Shown piece by piece: positions 15,057 to 24,123 of a stretch of DNA of 64,000 nucleotides (position 1 is the stretch's first letter; the number at the start of each line of letters is the position of its first letter). A program made the position numbers and the translations under genes. The notes beneath the pieces are model-generated. The model was not told the origin of the DNA and did no database searches. It saw nothing but the letters and a program-made list of their open reading frames with translations. The stretch comes from an uncultured Collinsella sp. GTDB lineage: Bacteria; Actinomycetota; Coriobacteriia; Coriobacteriales; Coriobacteriaceae. Where the stretch lies: the NCBI GenBank assembly GCA_900758885.1, contig CAAETD010000070.1, positions 32,712 through 96,711 of the forward strand. Reading direction: 5' to 3'.

Positions 15057-15827
15057 CTATAACAGTCCAAAGTACTTCGCGGCGTTGTAGATGCCGTCGT
15101 CGTCCACGGCAGTCGTCACATAGGTCGCCGCGGCCTTCACGGTATCCTGCGCGTTGCCCATGGCCACACTTGTGCCCACGGCCGAGAACATCGACAGGTC
15201 GTTCTCGCCGTCGCCAAAGGCAATCGCTTCACTCGCGTCGATGCCCAGGCGCTCCAGCGTCGCCGCCACACCCAGGTCCTTGCCGCCGTTGGCCGGAATA
15301 ATGTCGCAGAACAGGTCGCACCAGCGCGTGGTGAGCGAATGCGACACGGCATCGGTCACGATGTGCTCGTCAACTGGGTCAACAAAGGCACAGAACTGAT
15401 AGACCGGCGCGTCAAAGGCATGCTCAAACGGCTCCTCGTGGTAGACGATTCCCGCGTTGCTGCCAGCCGTCACCACGCGCTCGGACAGGCGGTTCACAAA
15501 CGAGTTCTCGCCCTGCATGCACAGTGAGTCGTAGCGCCCCTGCGCCACCTGGTCCACAATCACCGCAACATCGTCCGGATCGATCGGGCAGCTGCGGTAG
15601 ACGCCCTTGGCATCAAAACAGTGCTGGCCCGAAAGCGTAATGTACGCATCCCAACCCAAGTCGAACAGCCAATCCGGCATCTGGTAGGTCGGGCGACCCG
15701 TGGCGATTATGCACGCAACCCCCTGCTCGCGAAAGCTGTCGAGCACCTGCTGCGCCGACGCCGGAATCCGATGGGTCTTAAAGCTCAGCAACGTGCCGTC
15801 GATATCGAAAAACGCAGCCTTGATCAT
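15057..15827 (-). CDS. Cof-type HAD-IIB family hydrolase
   Basis: A 256-residue haloacid-dehalogenase phosphatase, probably acting on sugar phosphates or cofactors. Motif I is FDIDGTLL (nucleophile and general acid Asp residues), motif II is IATGRP, the motif III Lys is in NGGKDLGVAATLE, and motif IV is FGDGENDLSMF. A long C2-type cap domain lies between motifs II and III (about residues 80-185), typical of the Cof subfamily. It starts 6 bases after the stop of the ABC-F gene and lies on the same strand, so the two are co-transcribed. No specific substrate can be assigned. Confidence 0.88.
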   Translation of the reverse strand: MIKAAFFDIDGTLLSFKTHRIPASAQQVLDSFREQGVACIIATGRPTYQMPDWLFDLGWDAYITLSGQHCFDAKGVYRSCPIDPDDVAVIVDQVAQGRYDSLCMQGENSFVNRLSERVVTAGSNAGIVYHEEPFEHAFDAPVYQFCAFVDPVDEHIVTDAVSHSLTTRWCDLFCDIIPANGGKDLGVAATLERLGIDASEAIAFGDGENDLSMFSAVGTSVAMGNAQDTVKAAATYVTTAVDDDGIYNAAKYFGLL

Positions 15828-15833
15828 CCTTGC

Positions 15834-17693
15834 CTACTCCTCGCCCTCGAGCTTCTCGCTCGCCTCGAGCCACGCCATCTCCAGCTCGTCCATGGCGGCG
15901 TGTGCCTCGTCAATCTTTGCCTGCTGCTCGCCCAGCGCCGTGTAGTTGGTGGGGTCGACCTGGGCCATCGCGGCCTCGGCCTCCTCCACGCGAGCGCGCT
16001 GCGTCTCCATCTTGCGCTCGAGCGAGCTCACCTCGCGGCGGAGCTTCTGGCGCTCGGCGTTGGAAAGGCCATTGGGCTGGCCGCTCGACTTGGGCTTTTC
16101 GGCCGCAGTTGCCGCGGCACCGGTGTCAAACGTGCCGGTCTTGGCGCTCGGCGCACCCACGGGCTCGCCCTCGGCGGTGGCGTTGCACAGGCGCAGGTAC
16201 TGGTCGACGCCGCCGGGCATATGCGTCAGGTGGCCGTCGAGCAGCGCCCACTGCTGGTCGGTCACGCGCTCCATCAAGAAGCGGTCGTGCGTCACCAAGA
16301 TCAGCGTGCCGGGCCAGCCGTCGAGCAGGTCCTCGACAATCGCGAGCATGTCGGTATCCAGGTCGTTGCCGGGCTCGTCCAGGATGAGCACGTTGGGCTC
16401 GTCCAGGATCGTCAGCAACAGCGACAGGCGACGGCGCTGGCCGCCCGAAAGATCGCCGATGCGGCTCCAGAGCTGCTGGGTCGTAAAGCCCAGACGCTCG
16501 CAGAGCTTCTCGGGCGAGGTCTCCTTGCCGTCGATGACGTAGTACTTTTTATAGTTGCCGAGCACCTCGCGAATCGTGTCGCCCATGTAGGGTTCGAGCT
16601 CCTCGAGCTGTTGCGACAGTACGCCGAAGCGCACTGTCTGGCCAATCTTCACGCGGCCGCGCGTGGGCGCAATCTTGCCCTGAATCACATCGAGCAGCGT
16701 CGACTTGCCAGCGCCGTTCTCGCCCAAAAGACCATAGCGGTCGCCCGCACCGATGAGCCAGGTCACGTCGGAGAGCACCTGCTTGGGCGCGCCATCGGTG
16801 TCCGCATAGCCGGCGTCCACGTCGACCACGTCGATAACTTGCTTGCCCAGGCGGCTCACGGCGAGGCGCTTGAGCTCCAGCTCGTCGCGCACGGGCGGTA
16901 CGTCGGCGATGAGCTCGCGAGCGGCGTCCACGCGAAACTTGGGCTTGGTGGAGCGCGCCTGGGCACCGCGGCTCAGCCACGCGAGCTCCTTGCGCGCCAT
17001 GTTGCGACGGCGCTCCTCGGTAACCGCGGCCATGCGGTCGCGCTCCACGCGCTGCAGGATGTATGCCGAATAGCCGCCCTCGAAGGGATCGACCTGGCCA
17101 TCGTGGACCTCCCACATACTGGTGCAGACCTCGTCCAAGAACCAGCGATCGTGCGTGACCACGAGCATCGCGCCCTGACCGCGCTGCCAGCGGGCCTTTA
17201 AGTGGCGCGCGAGCCAGTTGATGGTACGCATGTCCAGGTGGTTGGTGGGCTCGTCGAGCATGAGCACGTCGTAGTCGCCGATCAGCAGGCGCGCGAGGTC
17301 CACGCGACGGCGCTGGCCGCCCGAAAGCTCACCCACCGTGCCCTCCCAGGGCACATCGCTGATGAGGCCGGCCAGGATCTGGCGCGTACGCGGACTCGAG
17401 GCCCACTCGTATTCGGGCGTGTCGCCGACAACGGCATGATGCACGGTGTCGGTGTCGACCAGGTTGTCCTTTTGGCCGAGCAATCCGATCGTGGTGTCGC
17501 GGCGGTGCGTCACGCGGCCGTCGTCGGGCTCCAACGTGCCGGCGAGCACGCTCAGCAGCGTCGACTTGCCGTCGCCGTTTTTACCGACGATACCAATACG
17601 GTCGCCCTCGTCCACGCCGAGCGTCACGCTATCGAAAATATGCTTGGTGGGAAACTCTAGGCTGACGGAATCGCATCCCAAAAGAATCGCCAT
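15834..17693 (-). CDS. ABC-F family ATPase (Uup-like)
   Basis: A 619-residue soluble protein with two ABC domains and no membrane segments. Domain 1 has Walker A GIVGKNGDGKST, signature LSGGQRRRVDLARLL and Walker B LMLDEPTNHLD. Domain 2 has GLLGENGAGKST, LSGGQRRRLSLL and LILDEPGNDLD. A linker of about 90 residues separates them, and a C-terminal coiled coil (residues about 545-619, rich in Glu, Arg and Ala) follows. This layout matches Uup/EttA-type ABC-F proteins, which act on ribosomes or DNA intermediates. The start at 17693 is backed by GGAGCAGGG; the frame opens 38 codons further upstream without support. Antibiotic resistance is possible but not indicated. Confidence 0.9.
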   Translation of the reverse strand: MAILLGCDSVSLEFPTKHIFDSVTLGVDEGDRIGIVGKNGDGKSTLLSVLAGTLEPDDGRVTHRRDTTIGLLGQKDNLVDTDTVHHAVVGDTPEYEWASSPRTRQILAGLISDVPWEGTVGELSGGQRRRVDLARLLIGDYDVLMLDEPTNHLDMRTINWLARHLKARWQRGQGAMLVVTHDRWFLDEVCTSMWEVHDGQVDPFEGGYSAYILQRVERDRMAAVTEERRRNMARKELAWLSRGAQARSTKPKFRVDAARELIADVPPVRDELELKRLAVSRLGKQVIDVVDVDAGYADTDGAPKQVLSDVTWLIGAGDRYGLLGENGAGKSTLLDVIQGKIAPTRGRVKIGQTVRFGVLSQQLEELEPYMGDTIREVLGNYKKYYVIDGKETSPEKLCERLGFTTQQLWSRIGDLSGGQRRRLSLLLTILDEPNVLILDEPGNDLDTDMLAIVEDLLDGWPGTLILVTHDRFLMERVTDQQWALLDGHLTHMPGGVDQYLRLCNATAEGEPVGAPSAKTGTFDTGAAATAAEKPKSSGQPNGLSNAERQKLRREVSSLERKMETQRARVEEAEAAMAQVDPTNYTALGEQQAKIDEAHAAMDELEMAWLEASEKLEGEE

Positions 17694-17763
17694 ATACCCT
17701 GCTCCTTCGTAGAAATTCAACGTTGTCCATGATAGCAGCGAAAAGGCGGGGCGCACACGACAC

Positions 17764-17801
17764 AAAAAGGCGGGCCATCTCCCGCAAGAGATGACCCGCC
17801 T
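17764..17801 (-). terminator. Rho-independent terminator after pstB
   Basis: Read on the minus strand, AGGCGGGTCATCTC pairs with GAGATGGCCCGCCT around a short loop and is followed by TTTTTGTG. It closes the pst operon before the ABC-F promoter. Confidence 0.85.
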
Positions 17802-17856
17802 CTCCAATCAGTCCCGCGGCAACCGTGGCCGCCGCGGGCCTCAAGCATGTCCCGGA

Positions 17857-18729
17857 CTAGGAGAACATGCCGGTGAGGTAATCATTCAGCCGCTTATCCT
17901 TGGGCCGTTGGAAAATCTCGTCGGTCTCGTCGTACTCGACCATATCGCCCATGTAGAAGAACGCCGTGCGGTTGGACACGCGCGACGCCTGCTCCATGTT
18001 GTGCGTCACGATAACGATGGCACGGTCGGCAACGATCGATGACATCAGGTCCTCGATCGCCAGCGTCGAGATGGGGTCGAGCGCCGAGCAGGGTTCGTCA
18101 AACAGGATCACATCGGGGTTGAGCGCCAGCGTGCGCGCGATGCACAGGCGCTGCTGCTGACCGCCCGAAAGCGCGTAGGCGCTCTTGTCGAGCTTGTCCT
18201 TGACCTCGTCCCACAGCGCTGCACCGCGCAGGCTCTCCTCGACCATACGATCAAGCTCGTCACGGTCGGTAATGCCGTGACGCTTGGGCGCAAACGTGAT
18301 GTTGTCGCGAATGGACTTGCGGAAAGGGTTGGGCTGCTGGAACACCATGCCAATGGAGCGACGCAGCTCGTACGTGTTCTCGGTCCTGGTGTTCACATTG
18401 CGTCCGCGGTAGTTAATCTCGCCCTCCACGCGGCAGCCGCGAATCTCGCGATTCATAAGGTTGAGACTGCGCAAGAAGGTCGACTTACCGCAGCCCGAAG
18501 GCCCAATGAGCGCCGTGATCTCACCCTTGTGAAAGTCGAGCGACGTGTCGTGTAGCGCATGGTGGTCGCCATAGTACACGTTGACGTCCTTGGTGGAGAG
18601 CACGACCTCGTCGCTCACGGCCTTGCCACTCACGCGAACACGCCTCTCGCTCTCCCCCACGCTCGACAGGAAGTCCTGGGTGTCGGACGATGCCGCTTCG
18701 GTTGCGGGCGTTACATTCATCTCGCTCAT
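17857..18729 (-). CDS. pstB: Phosphate ABC transporter ATP-binding protein
   Basis: A 290-residue ATPase that powers high-affinity phosphate uptake with PstC and PstA. Walker A is GPSGCGKST, the signature LSGGQQQRLCIAR and Walker B LFDEPCSALDP; the SALDP ending is characteristic of PstB. The N-terminus carries about 40 extra polar residues. Its ATG overlaps the pstA stop by four bases (ATGA type), indicating coupled translation. It is the last gene of pstS-C-A-B. No phoU, which often follows pstB, is seen here. Confidence 0.95.
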   Translation of the reverse strand: MSEMNVTPATEAASSDTQDFLSSVGESERRVRVSGKAVSDEVVLSTKDVNVYYGDHHALHDTSLDFHKGEITALIGPSGCGKSTFLRSLNLMNREIRGCRVEGEINYRGRNVNTRTENTYELRRSIGMVFQQPNPFRKSIRDNITFAPKRHGITDRDELDRMVEESLRGAALWDEVKDKLDKSAYALSGGQQQRLCIARTLALNPDVILFDEPCSALDPISTLAIEDLMSSIVADRAIVIVTHNMEQASRVSNRTAFFYMGDMVEYDETDEIFQRPKDKRLNDYLTGMFS

Positions 18730-19652
18730 TCGGCCGTCATCTTCCTTGCCAGTTGCTTGCCCACAATGCGGGCGATTACGTTAAACAACAGCACGCAAAT
18801 CATCAGCAGTGCAGCGGTGCCCCAGACGATCTGCTGGGCCTCGGGGCTGCCCTCGCCATAGATCTTGTAGATATGCACGGCGAGCGACTCGCCAGGGCGG
18901 AACACGTTCCAGGCACAGGTGGGGCTCGACAGGTTAAAGCTCAAGAAGTTCAGGCGAACCGGCGAGCTCATACCCGAGGTAAAGAGCAGTGCTGCGGCCT
19001 CGCCAAACACACGGCCGGCCGAAAGCACGATGCCGGTCACGATGGCGGGCATGGCCTCGGGAATCAGGATGTGCAGCGTGGCCTCCCAGCGGGTGAGGCC
19101 CATAGCCAGGCACGCATCGCGCTGGGCCTGCGGCACGTCCTCGAGCGCCTGTTGGATCACACGCACCAGGATGGGAATGTTAAACATGGTAAGCGCGACG
19201 GCGCCGGAGATAATGGAGTACTTCCAGCCCAGCTGCACCGAGAACACCAGAAAGCCGAACATGCCGACGACGATGGAAGGCAGCGAGGACAGCGTCTCGA
19301 TGGCGGTAGAGGCGATGTCGCGGATAGGGCCGTTCGGCGCGTACTCAACCAGGAAGACCGCTCCGCCTAGGCTGATGGGCACCGAGATGATCAGAGTGAT
19401 CAGCAGCAGGTAGAACGAGTCGAACAGCTGGTAGAGCACGCCGCCCTGCGTTCCGTTGGCGCGCGACGGCTCTGTGAGAAAGCCCGGCTGGAACAGCGTC
19501 GAGATGCCCTCGAACAGGATATAGGCCACCATGGAGATGACGATGAGCATGACGATGGCGACGATCGCCGTCAGCACGCCCGTGGCGATGCGATCCTGTT
19601 TTTGGACACGCCCGAGCCTCGCCTCGTCGATGTGGATGCGCGTGCTAGCCAC
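18726..19652 (-). CDS. pstA: Phosphate ABC transporter permease PstA
   Basis: A 308-residue inner-membrane permease with about six hydrophobic helices. The binding-protein-dependent transport EAA-like loop (ALEDVPQAQRDACLAMGLTRW) contacts PstB. The start is uncertain. I chose GTG at 19652, which overlaps the pstC stop; the frame is open to a TTG at 19676 inside pstC. The gene order and overlaps show translational coupling along the pst operon. It forms the phosphate channel with PstC. Confidence 0.93.
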   Translation of the reverse strand: MASTRIHIDEARLGRVQKQDRIATGVLTAIVAIVMLIVISMVAYILFEGISTLFQPGFLTEPSRANGTQGGVLYQLFDSFYLLLITLIISVPISLGGAVFLVEYAPNGPIRDIASTAIETLSSLPSIVVGMFGFLVFSVQLGWKYSIISGAVALTMFNIPILVRVIQQALEDVPQAQRDACLAMGLTRWEATLHILIPEAMPAIVTGIVLSAGRVFGEAAALLFTSGMSSPVRLNFLSFNLSSPTCAWNVFRPGESLAVHIYKIYGEGSPEAQQIVWGTAALLMICVLLFNVIARIVGKQLARKMTAE

Positions 19653-20553
19653 GAGCCTTCGCCCCCTTGCGGCCAATGAGATGGATGATCAGGATGAAGA
19701 TGAGGCTCATGCCCATCAGCAGCAGACCGAGTGCCCACAGGACGTCGTCCTGGGCCGAGCCCTCGGCGTAGACCGCCATGGACGTGGTGAGCGTGGTGGT
19801 GATGGTGGACGCCGGCGACAGCAGCGACGTCGGCATGGCCTCGATACCGCCGATAACCATGCGCACGGCGAGCGTCTCGCCAAAGGCGCGGGTCATACCC
19901 AGGATGACCGCAGTCATGAGCGACGGCATGGCGGACTTGAGCACCACGTGCCAGATGGTCTGCCAGCGGGTGTAGCCCAGCGCGAGCGAGCCCTGGCGGT
20001 AGCTGTCGGGCACGGCGCGCAGGCCGTCGACCGAAAGCGTGGTCATGGTCGGCAGGATCATGACGGCCAGTACGATGGCACCGGGCAGGATACCCAAGCC
20101 CGTGCTCACATGGAAAACGCTCTTCATAAGGCCGACGACAACGTGAAAGCCGATCAAGCCAAAGACGACCGAGGGAATGCCGGTCAAAAGCTCAATAAGC
20201 GGCTGAAAGACCTTGGAGCCAAATTTGGGTTGGATCTCGACCGCAAAGATGGCAGAGCCGATGGCGATGGGCAGCGCGATGAGCGTGGAGAGCACCATGA
20301 CCGCAAACGAGGTGACGATCAGGGGCAGGGCGCCGGTGTAGGGCAGGCCGTTTTCGGCCGTGTTGGCCAGGTCCCACTTGGTGCCGGTAAAGAACTCGAC
20401 GACCGAGACGCCGTCCTTAACGAAAGCCGAGAGGCCCTTTTGGGCGACCATAAAGATGAGCACGGCAACGACAAGCGTCACGAGCGCTACGCACGCGCCC
20501 GTGACGCCCAGGCCCACGTTCTCAAGGTCGCGCTTTGGCAGCTGTTTTGCCAT
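19645..20553 (-). CDS. pstC: Phosphate ABC transporter permease PstC
   Basis: A 302-residue permease with an N-terminal helix at about residues 15-38 and five further helices. The cytoplasmic EAA-type loop (DSYRQGSLALGYTRWQT) is near residue 205. The family segment GIPSVVFGLIGFHVVVG is seen near residue 147. It pairs with PstA to form the phosphate-translocating channel. The start codon is ATG at 20553, preceded by GAAAGG. It follows pstS after a 24-base gap. Confidence 0.94.
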   Translation of the reverse strand: MAKQLPKRDLENVGLGVTGACVALVTLVVAVLIFMVAQKGLSAFVKDGVSVVEFFTGTKWDLANTAENGLPYTGALPLIVTSFAVMVLSTLIALPIAIGSAIFAVEIQPKFGSKVFQPLIELLTGIPSVVFGLIGFHVVVGLMKSVFHVSTGLGILPGAIVLAVMILPTMTTLSVDGLRAVPDSYRQGSLALGYTRWQTIWHVVLKSAMPSLMTAVILGMTRAFGETLAVRMVIGGIEAMPTSLLSPASTITTTLTTSMAVYAEGSAQDDVLWALGLLLMGMSLIFILIIHLIGRKGAKARG

Positions 20554-20577
20554 TGCAAACCTTTCCGGGGCGATTAC

Positions 20578-21519
20578 TTATTTAGCGGAGACCTTGCCGC
20601 TGGCGTCCTTGACGACCTTCATGGCAGAGACGGGGATGAAGCCCTGCTCCTCGACGAGTTTGCCCTGGACGTCGTCGGAGAGCATGAACTCCAGGAAGGC
20701 CGTGGTGGCCTCGTCGGCGTCCTTGGAGCAGTACATGTGCTCGGTAGCCCAAATTTTGAAGGAGTCGTCGGTGACGTTTGCACTCTTGGGCTCCACGCCC
20801 TCGACCTTGATGGCGTTGAACTTGGAGTCGTCGAAGTGCGAGAAGTCCAGGTAGGAGATGGCGTTATCGGTGCTGGTCATCTGAGTCTGAACATCGCCGG
20901 ACTTGTCGAGCTCGGCATCGCCCTTAAAGTCGACGGTCTCGTCGCCAAAGACGGCGGCCTCGAAGGTGGCGCGGGTGCCGGAGCCGGCCTTGCGGTTGAG
21001 GACGACGATGGTGGCGTCGCCGCCGCCGACCTCCTTCCAGTTGGTGATCTGGCCGGAGAAGATACCCTTGAGCTGCTCGAGGGACAGGTCGTCGACCGTC
21101 ACGTTCTTGGAGACGACGGGACCCATGCCCACGACGGCGACCTCGTGATCGACGAGGTTCTTGACCTGGTCGGCCTCGAGCTTGGTCTCGGCGAAGACGT
21201 CAGAGTTACCGATGGTGACGGTGCCAGCGGCGACAGCGGTCAGACCCTTGCCCGAACCGTTGCCCGAGCCGGAGATGGAGACGTCGGGGTTGGCATCCAT
21301 GAACTTCTCGGCAGCAGCCTCGACGAGAGCCTGGAACGAGGAGGCACCGTCGTAGGTCACCTCGCCGGAGACGGACTCGGCAGCGGCAGCGGCGCTGCCC
21401 TTGTCGGCGGCGTCGGATGCGCCGGAGCCGCCACAACCAACGAGACCGAGGCCGACGATGCTGGCGAGACCACCAGCGAGGCCGAGGAACTGACGACGAG
21501 AATAAGCCTGATCGAGCAT
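20578..21519 (-). CDS. pstS: Phosphate-binding lipoprotein PstS
   Basis: A 313-residue extracytoplasmic phosphate receptor. The N-terminus has a twin-arginine-like SRRQFLGLAGG segment, a hydrophobic core and a lipobox ending LVGCGG, so it is a lipoprotein that may use the Tat route. Phosphate-contact regions expected for the family appear as SGSGNGSGKGLTAV and RKAGSGTRATFEAAV. The ATG at 21519 is supported by AAAGGAAG; an open frame reaches 21609 without a site. It heads the pstSCAB operon. The phosphate regulators PhoR and PhoB are not in the window. Confidence 0.94.
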   Translation of the reverse strand: MLDQAYSRRQFLGLAGGLASIVGLGLVGCGGSGASDAADKGSAAAAAESVSGEVTYDGASSFQALVEAAAEKFMDANPDVSISGSGNGSGKGLTAVAAGTVTIGNSDVFAETKLEADQVKNLVDHEVAVVGMGPVVSKNVTVDDLSLEQLKGIFSGQITNWKEVGGGDATIVVLNRKAGSGTRATFEAAVFGDETVDFKGDAELDKSGDVQTQMTSTDNAISYLDFSHFDDSKFNAIKVEGVEPKSANVTDDSFKIWATEHMYCSKDADEATTAFLEFMLSDDVQGKLVEEQGFIPVSAMKVVKDASGKVSAK

Positions 21520-21711
21520 GATCTTCCTTTCATACATGCGACTCGCGGGCACCCTGCCCGCTTTGCTGTTCGGAAAGATACGACCCCGATCGGGCAGCAC
21601 CAGCGCCAACTGCGGTTTCTTACGGTCATTTGATAGACCCTTACCGCAAGCGCAGCACGGCCTTTACAAACGAATAACAAACCCGCCGCCAAACATGGCC
21701 AGCCTTTTACA

Positions 21712-21792
21712 CCAATAAAAACAAAGTTGCGGTGAAATAGTTCCTGCTTGGCCATCAAATGGCCCATTCTAGGAACTATTCCACCGCAACTT
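21712..21792 (-). terminator. Inverted-repeat element acting as terminator after PepV-like gene
   Basis: Arms at 21724-21745 and 21771-21792 match at 21 of 22 positions (minus-strand cores TTGCGGTGGAATAG and CTATTTCACCGCAA) around a 25-nt loop. On the minus strand the hairpin is followed by TTTGTTTTTATT, so it can terminate the upstream dipeptidase gene. A second copy of the arms is found at 24998-25064. The rest of the 294-base gap, toward pstS, holds no gene. Confidence 0.7.
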
Positions 21793-21813
21793 AGATTGGG
21801 AAACCGCGCAACC

Positions 21814-23250
21814 TTAAAGCTCCAGCTCATTCAAACGCAGGATCGCCACGATATAAATCTTGAGCGCCTGCTTGAGCTGTTCCTCGTTGGCGCACTCGTT
21901 GGGGCCGTGCATCTGGCCGCCCCACGCGGGCAGCTCCAGGCCGGTCTCTTCGGGGCCAAACGAGACGGCGCGGGCAAAGTTGCGCGCGTACGTGCCGCCG
22001 CCCATGGCAAAGGGCTCAGCATGCTTGCCGGTGAACTCGTTATAGGTATCGATAAGCGCCTTCACGGCCGGATCATCGGCAGAGACTGAGAACGGCACCT
22101 TAGCGCGACCCAGCTGGCACGTCACGCCAAAACGGCCCACGAGCGGGTCGAGCTGCTCGCGGATGGTATCGGCACTCGTACTGTCGGGGAAGCGCACGTC
22201 GATGACCTGCTCAATATGGCCATCCGCCACGCGGATGACTCCAGCGTTGCAGGTAAGCGGGCCAAACGCCGGACTCGTTGCATCGATACCTAGGCCGCGG
22301 CCATAGGCATCCGCATGCACAAAGGCCAGGAACTTGACGAACTCGTGCTCGGCAGGCGTCAGCAGACGCTCGTCGCGTGCACCAAACGCGTCCTCGGCCT
22401 CACGCAGATACGCCACGATCAGGCCGACGGCATTGATCGTTCCCTCAGGCATCGAGGCATGACCGCCAATACCGTGGGCGAAAATCTGCGCATGCCCGTT
22501 ATCGAGTGCTGTGATCTCCAGGCGGTCGGCGTTCTCAACGGGCGCCGGCAGCTCATCGGCGGCAATCGCGAGCTCGCAGATAGACTGCGACGGAATAGCG
22601 TTGCTCGCCTCGGCACCGCTCCAGGACACAATGCGCCCGCCTTCGATCTTGGGGCTCACAAACGTCGCCCCAAACTGGCCCTTCTCGGCATTGCAGACCG
22701 GGAACTCGGCATCGGGCGTAAACAGAAAGTCGGGGTCTGCGTGGTTCTCCAGATAATGGTGAACGTCGGACATGCCCACTTCCTCATCGCAACCCAGCAG
22801 CGCGCGGAAGGTATAGCGCGGCACAATGCCGTGTTTGAGCAGATAAGCGCCAGCGTAGAGCGACAGCACCGCCGGGCCCTTGTCGTCGATCACGCCGCGG
22901 CCGAGCAGCCAGCCCTCGCGACGCTCCATCGCAAATGGGTCGGTATTCCAGCCGGGGCCGGCAGGCACCACGTCCACATGGCAGATAGTAGCGAGCTGCT
23001 TATCGCCGCGGCCCGGAATATCGGCGATGCCCACATAGCCCTCGTCGTCGCTCGTCTGGTAGCCGAGCTTCTGCGCGATGCCGAGCGCGCAATCGAGTGC
23101 GTCACGGACCGGGCGGCCAAACGGCGCACCGGGCTCTGCATCGGCAGAAACGGCCACAGACGGATAACTCACCAGCTGCTCGATATCGGCGACGACATCT
23201 TCCCAGACCTTGTCGACATACTCGGCAACGCTCTGCTCCACCTGATTCAT
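21814..23250 (-). CDS. M20-family dipeptidase (PepV/Sapep-like)
   Basis: A 478-residue metallopeptidase, longer than the ArgE/DapE type and matching the PepV and Sapep dipeptidases. The zinc-ligand series is ICHVDVVP (His), GRGVIDDKGP (Asp), GCDEEVGM (Glu pair), TPDAEFPV (Asp) and QMHGPNECA (His). A large lid domain lies at about residues 190-380. Such enzymes hydrolyse dipeptides with broad specificity in the cytosol. The ATG at 23250 follows AAGGAGG; the frame extends 15 codons upstream without a ribosome site. It is followed by the inverted-repeat terminator and then pstS. Confidence 0.88.
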   Translation of the reverse strand: MNQVEQSVAEYVDKVWEDVVADIEQLVSYPSVAVSADAEPGAPFGRPVRDALDCALGIAQKLGYQTSDDEGYVGIADIPGRGDKQLATICHVDVVPAGPGWNTDPFAMERREGWLLGRGVIDDKGPAVLSLYAGAYLLKHGIVPRYTFRALLGCDEEVGMSDVHHYLENHADPDFLFTPDAEFPVCNAEKGQFGATFVSPKIEGGRIVSWSGAEASNAIPSQSICELAIAADELPAPVENADRLEITALDNGHAQIFAHGIGGHASMPEGTINAVGLIVAYLREAEDAFGARDERLLTPAEHEFVKFLAFVHADAYGRGLGIDATSPAFGPLTCNAGVIRVADGHIEQVIDVRFPDSTSADTIREQLDPLVGRFGVTCQLGRAKVPFSVSADDPAVKALIDTYNEFTGKHAEPFAMGGGTYARNFARAVSFGPEETGLELPAWGGQMHGPNECANEEQLKQALKIYIVAILRLNELEL

Positions 23251-23304
23251 GGACGACCTCCTTACCAATGAGCAGCGGGCACGCCCGCCCCTCACATTAC
23301 GTCA

Positions 23305-23967
23305 TTAGATAGCGAAAAGTTTAGCAAGCTCGGCCACCGAGTGCACCACCGCATCGGCACCCGCCGCCTCGTGCTCGCCCGGCGCCGCCGCGCCCGAATA
23401 GATGCCGATGCACGGCACGCCCATCGCGTGCGCGCCCTCCACATCGTTAAAGCGATCGCCGATCATCACGGCATCGTCGGCCGTCGCGCCGAGCGCCGCC
23501 AAGGCATCGCGGACCGAATCGGCCTTGGTCTCGCGACCCTGCGGCGGATTCATGCCAACCACCACCTCAAACTGAGAGAGCCCGAGCTCACGCACCATGT
23601 CGATGCACTTGGCCTCCATGCGCGACGTCGCCACGGCCATACGCTTGCCCCGGGCGGCTAACCCGTCGAGCAACTCAGGGATCCCGTCAAACACGGGATA
23701 CTCCTCCGGTCCCAGCTCATCAAAAAAGGCGCGGTACTCATCGGCCACCACAAGCGACTCCTCGCGGGAGAAGCCATAAAAGTCGTGAAAGCTCTTCCAC
23801 AGGGGCGGCCCGATCATACGGCGCAAGTCACCCATCTGCGCTTCCGAAAACCCGCGCGCAGCCAGCGTCTTATGCGTCGAGGTCATCACCGCCCGGCCCG
23901 TATCGGCCACCGTGCCGTCAAAATCGAACAGCACGACCGGCCGTTTGCCTATCTCCAACGCCCCCAT
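23305..23967 (-). CDS. HAD-family hydrolase, phosphoglycolate-phosphatase-like
   Basis: A 220-residue HAD-IA phosphatase. Motif I is FDFDGTVADT, followed by a C1 helical cap containing MIGPPLWKSF, which is common in the Gph/PpaX group. Motif II is AVATSRM, the Lys is in GRETKADSV, and motif IV is IGDRFNDVEGA. The start at 23967 was chosen because GAGGA lies six bases upstream; an ATG two codons earlier is too close to the site. Possible substrates are phosphoglycolate, pyrophosphate or nucleotides. It reads divergently from the DegV gene. Confidence 0.87.
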   Translation of the reverse strand: MGALEIGKRPVVLFDFDGTVADTGRAVMTSTHKTLAARGFSEAQMGDLRRMIGPPLWKSFHDFYGFSREESLVVADEYRAFFDELGPEEYPVFDGIPELLDGLAARGKRMAVATSRMEAKCIDMVRELGLSQFEVVVGMNPPQGRETKADSVRDALAALGATADDAVMIGDRFNDVEGAHAMGVPCIGIYSGAAAPGEHEAAGADAVVHSVAELAKLFAI

Positions 23968-24123
23968 CGGCATTCCTCTTCCCCAGTTGACGATTTCCAC
24001 ACCGACACTTCAAACTGTTGACTATTCAACAATTGAACCTAGTAATGTGGAACGACTCTACTATACTTGTCGCACTTTGCTCTCAGAAGGCGGCGCGCAA
24101 GCGCCCCAACGAAAGGTGCAATT

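Noticed and set aside
15621..17201. 526-codon plus frame opposite the ABC-F gene
   Set aside because: Antisense to two ABC domains; His/Arg/Leu-rich and unmotivated.
19531..21633. 700-codon plus frame opposite pstA, pstC and pstS
   Set aside because: Shadow of the pst operon with repetitive composition and no motif.
21520..21711. Pho box upstream of pstS
   Set aside because: TTTGTTATTC and TTTGTAAAG-like repeats are present but do not form clear direct repeats at fixed spacing.
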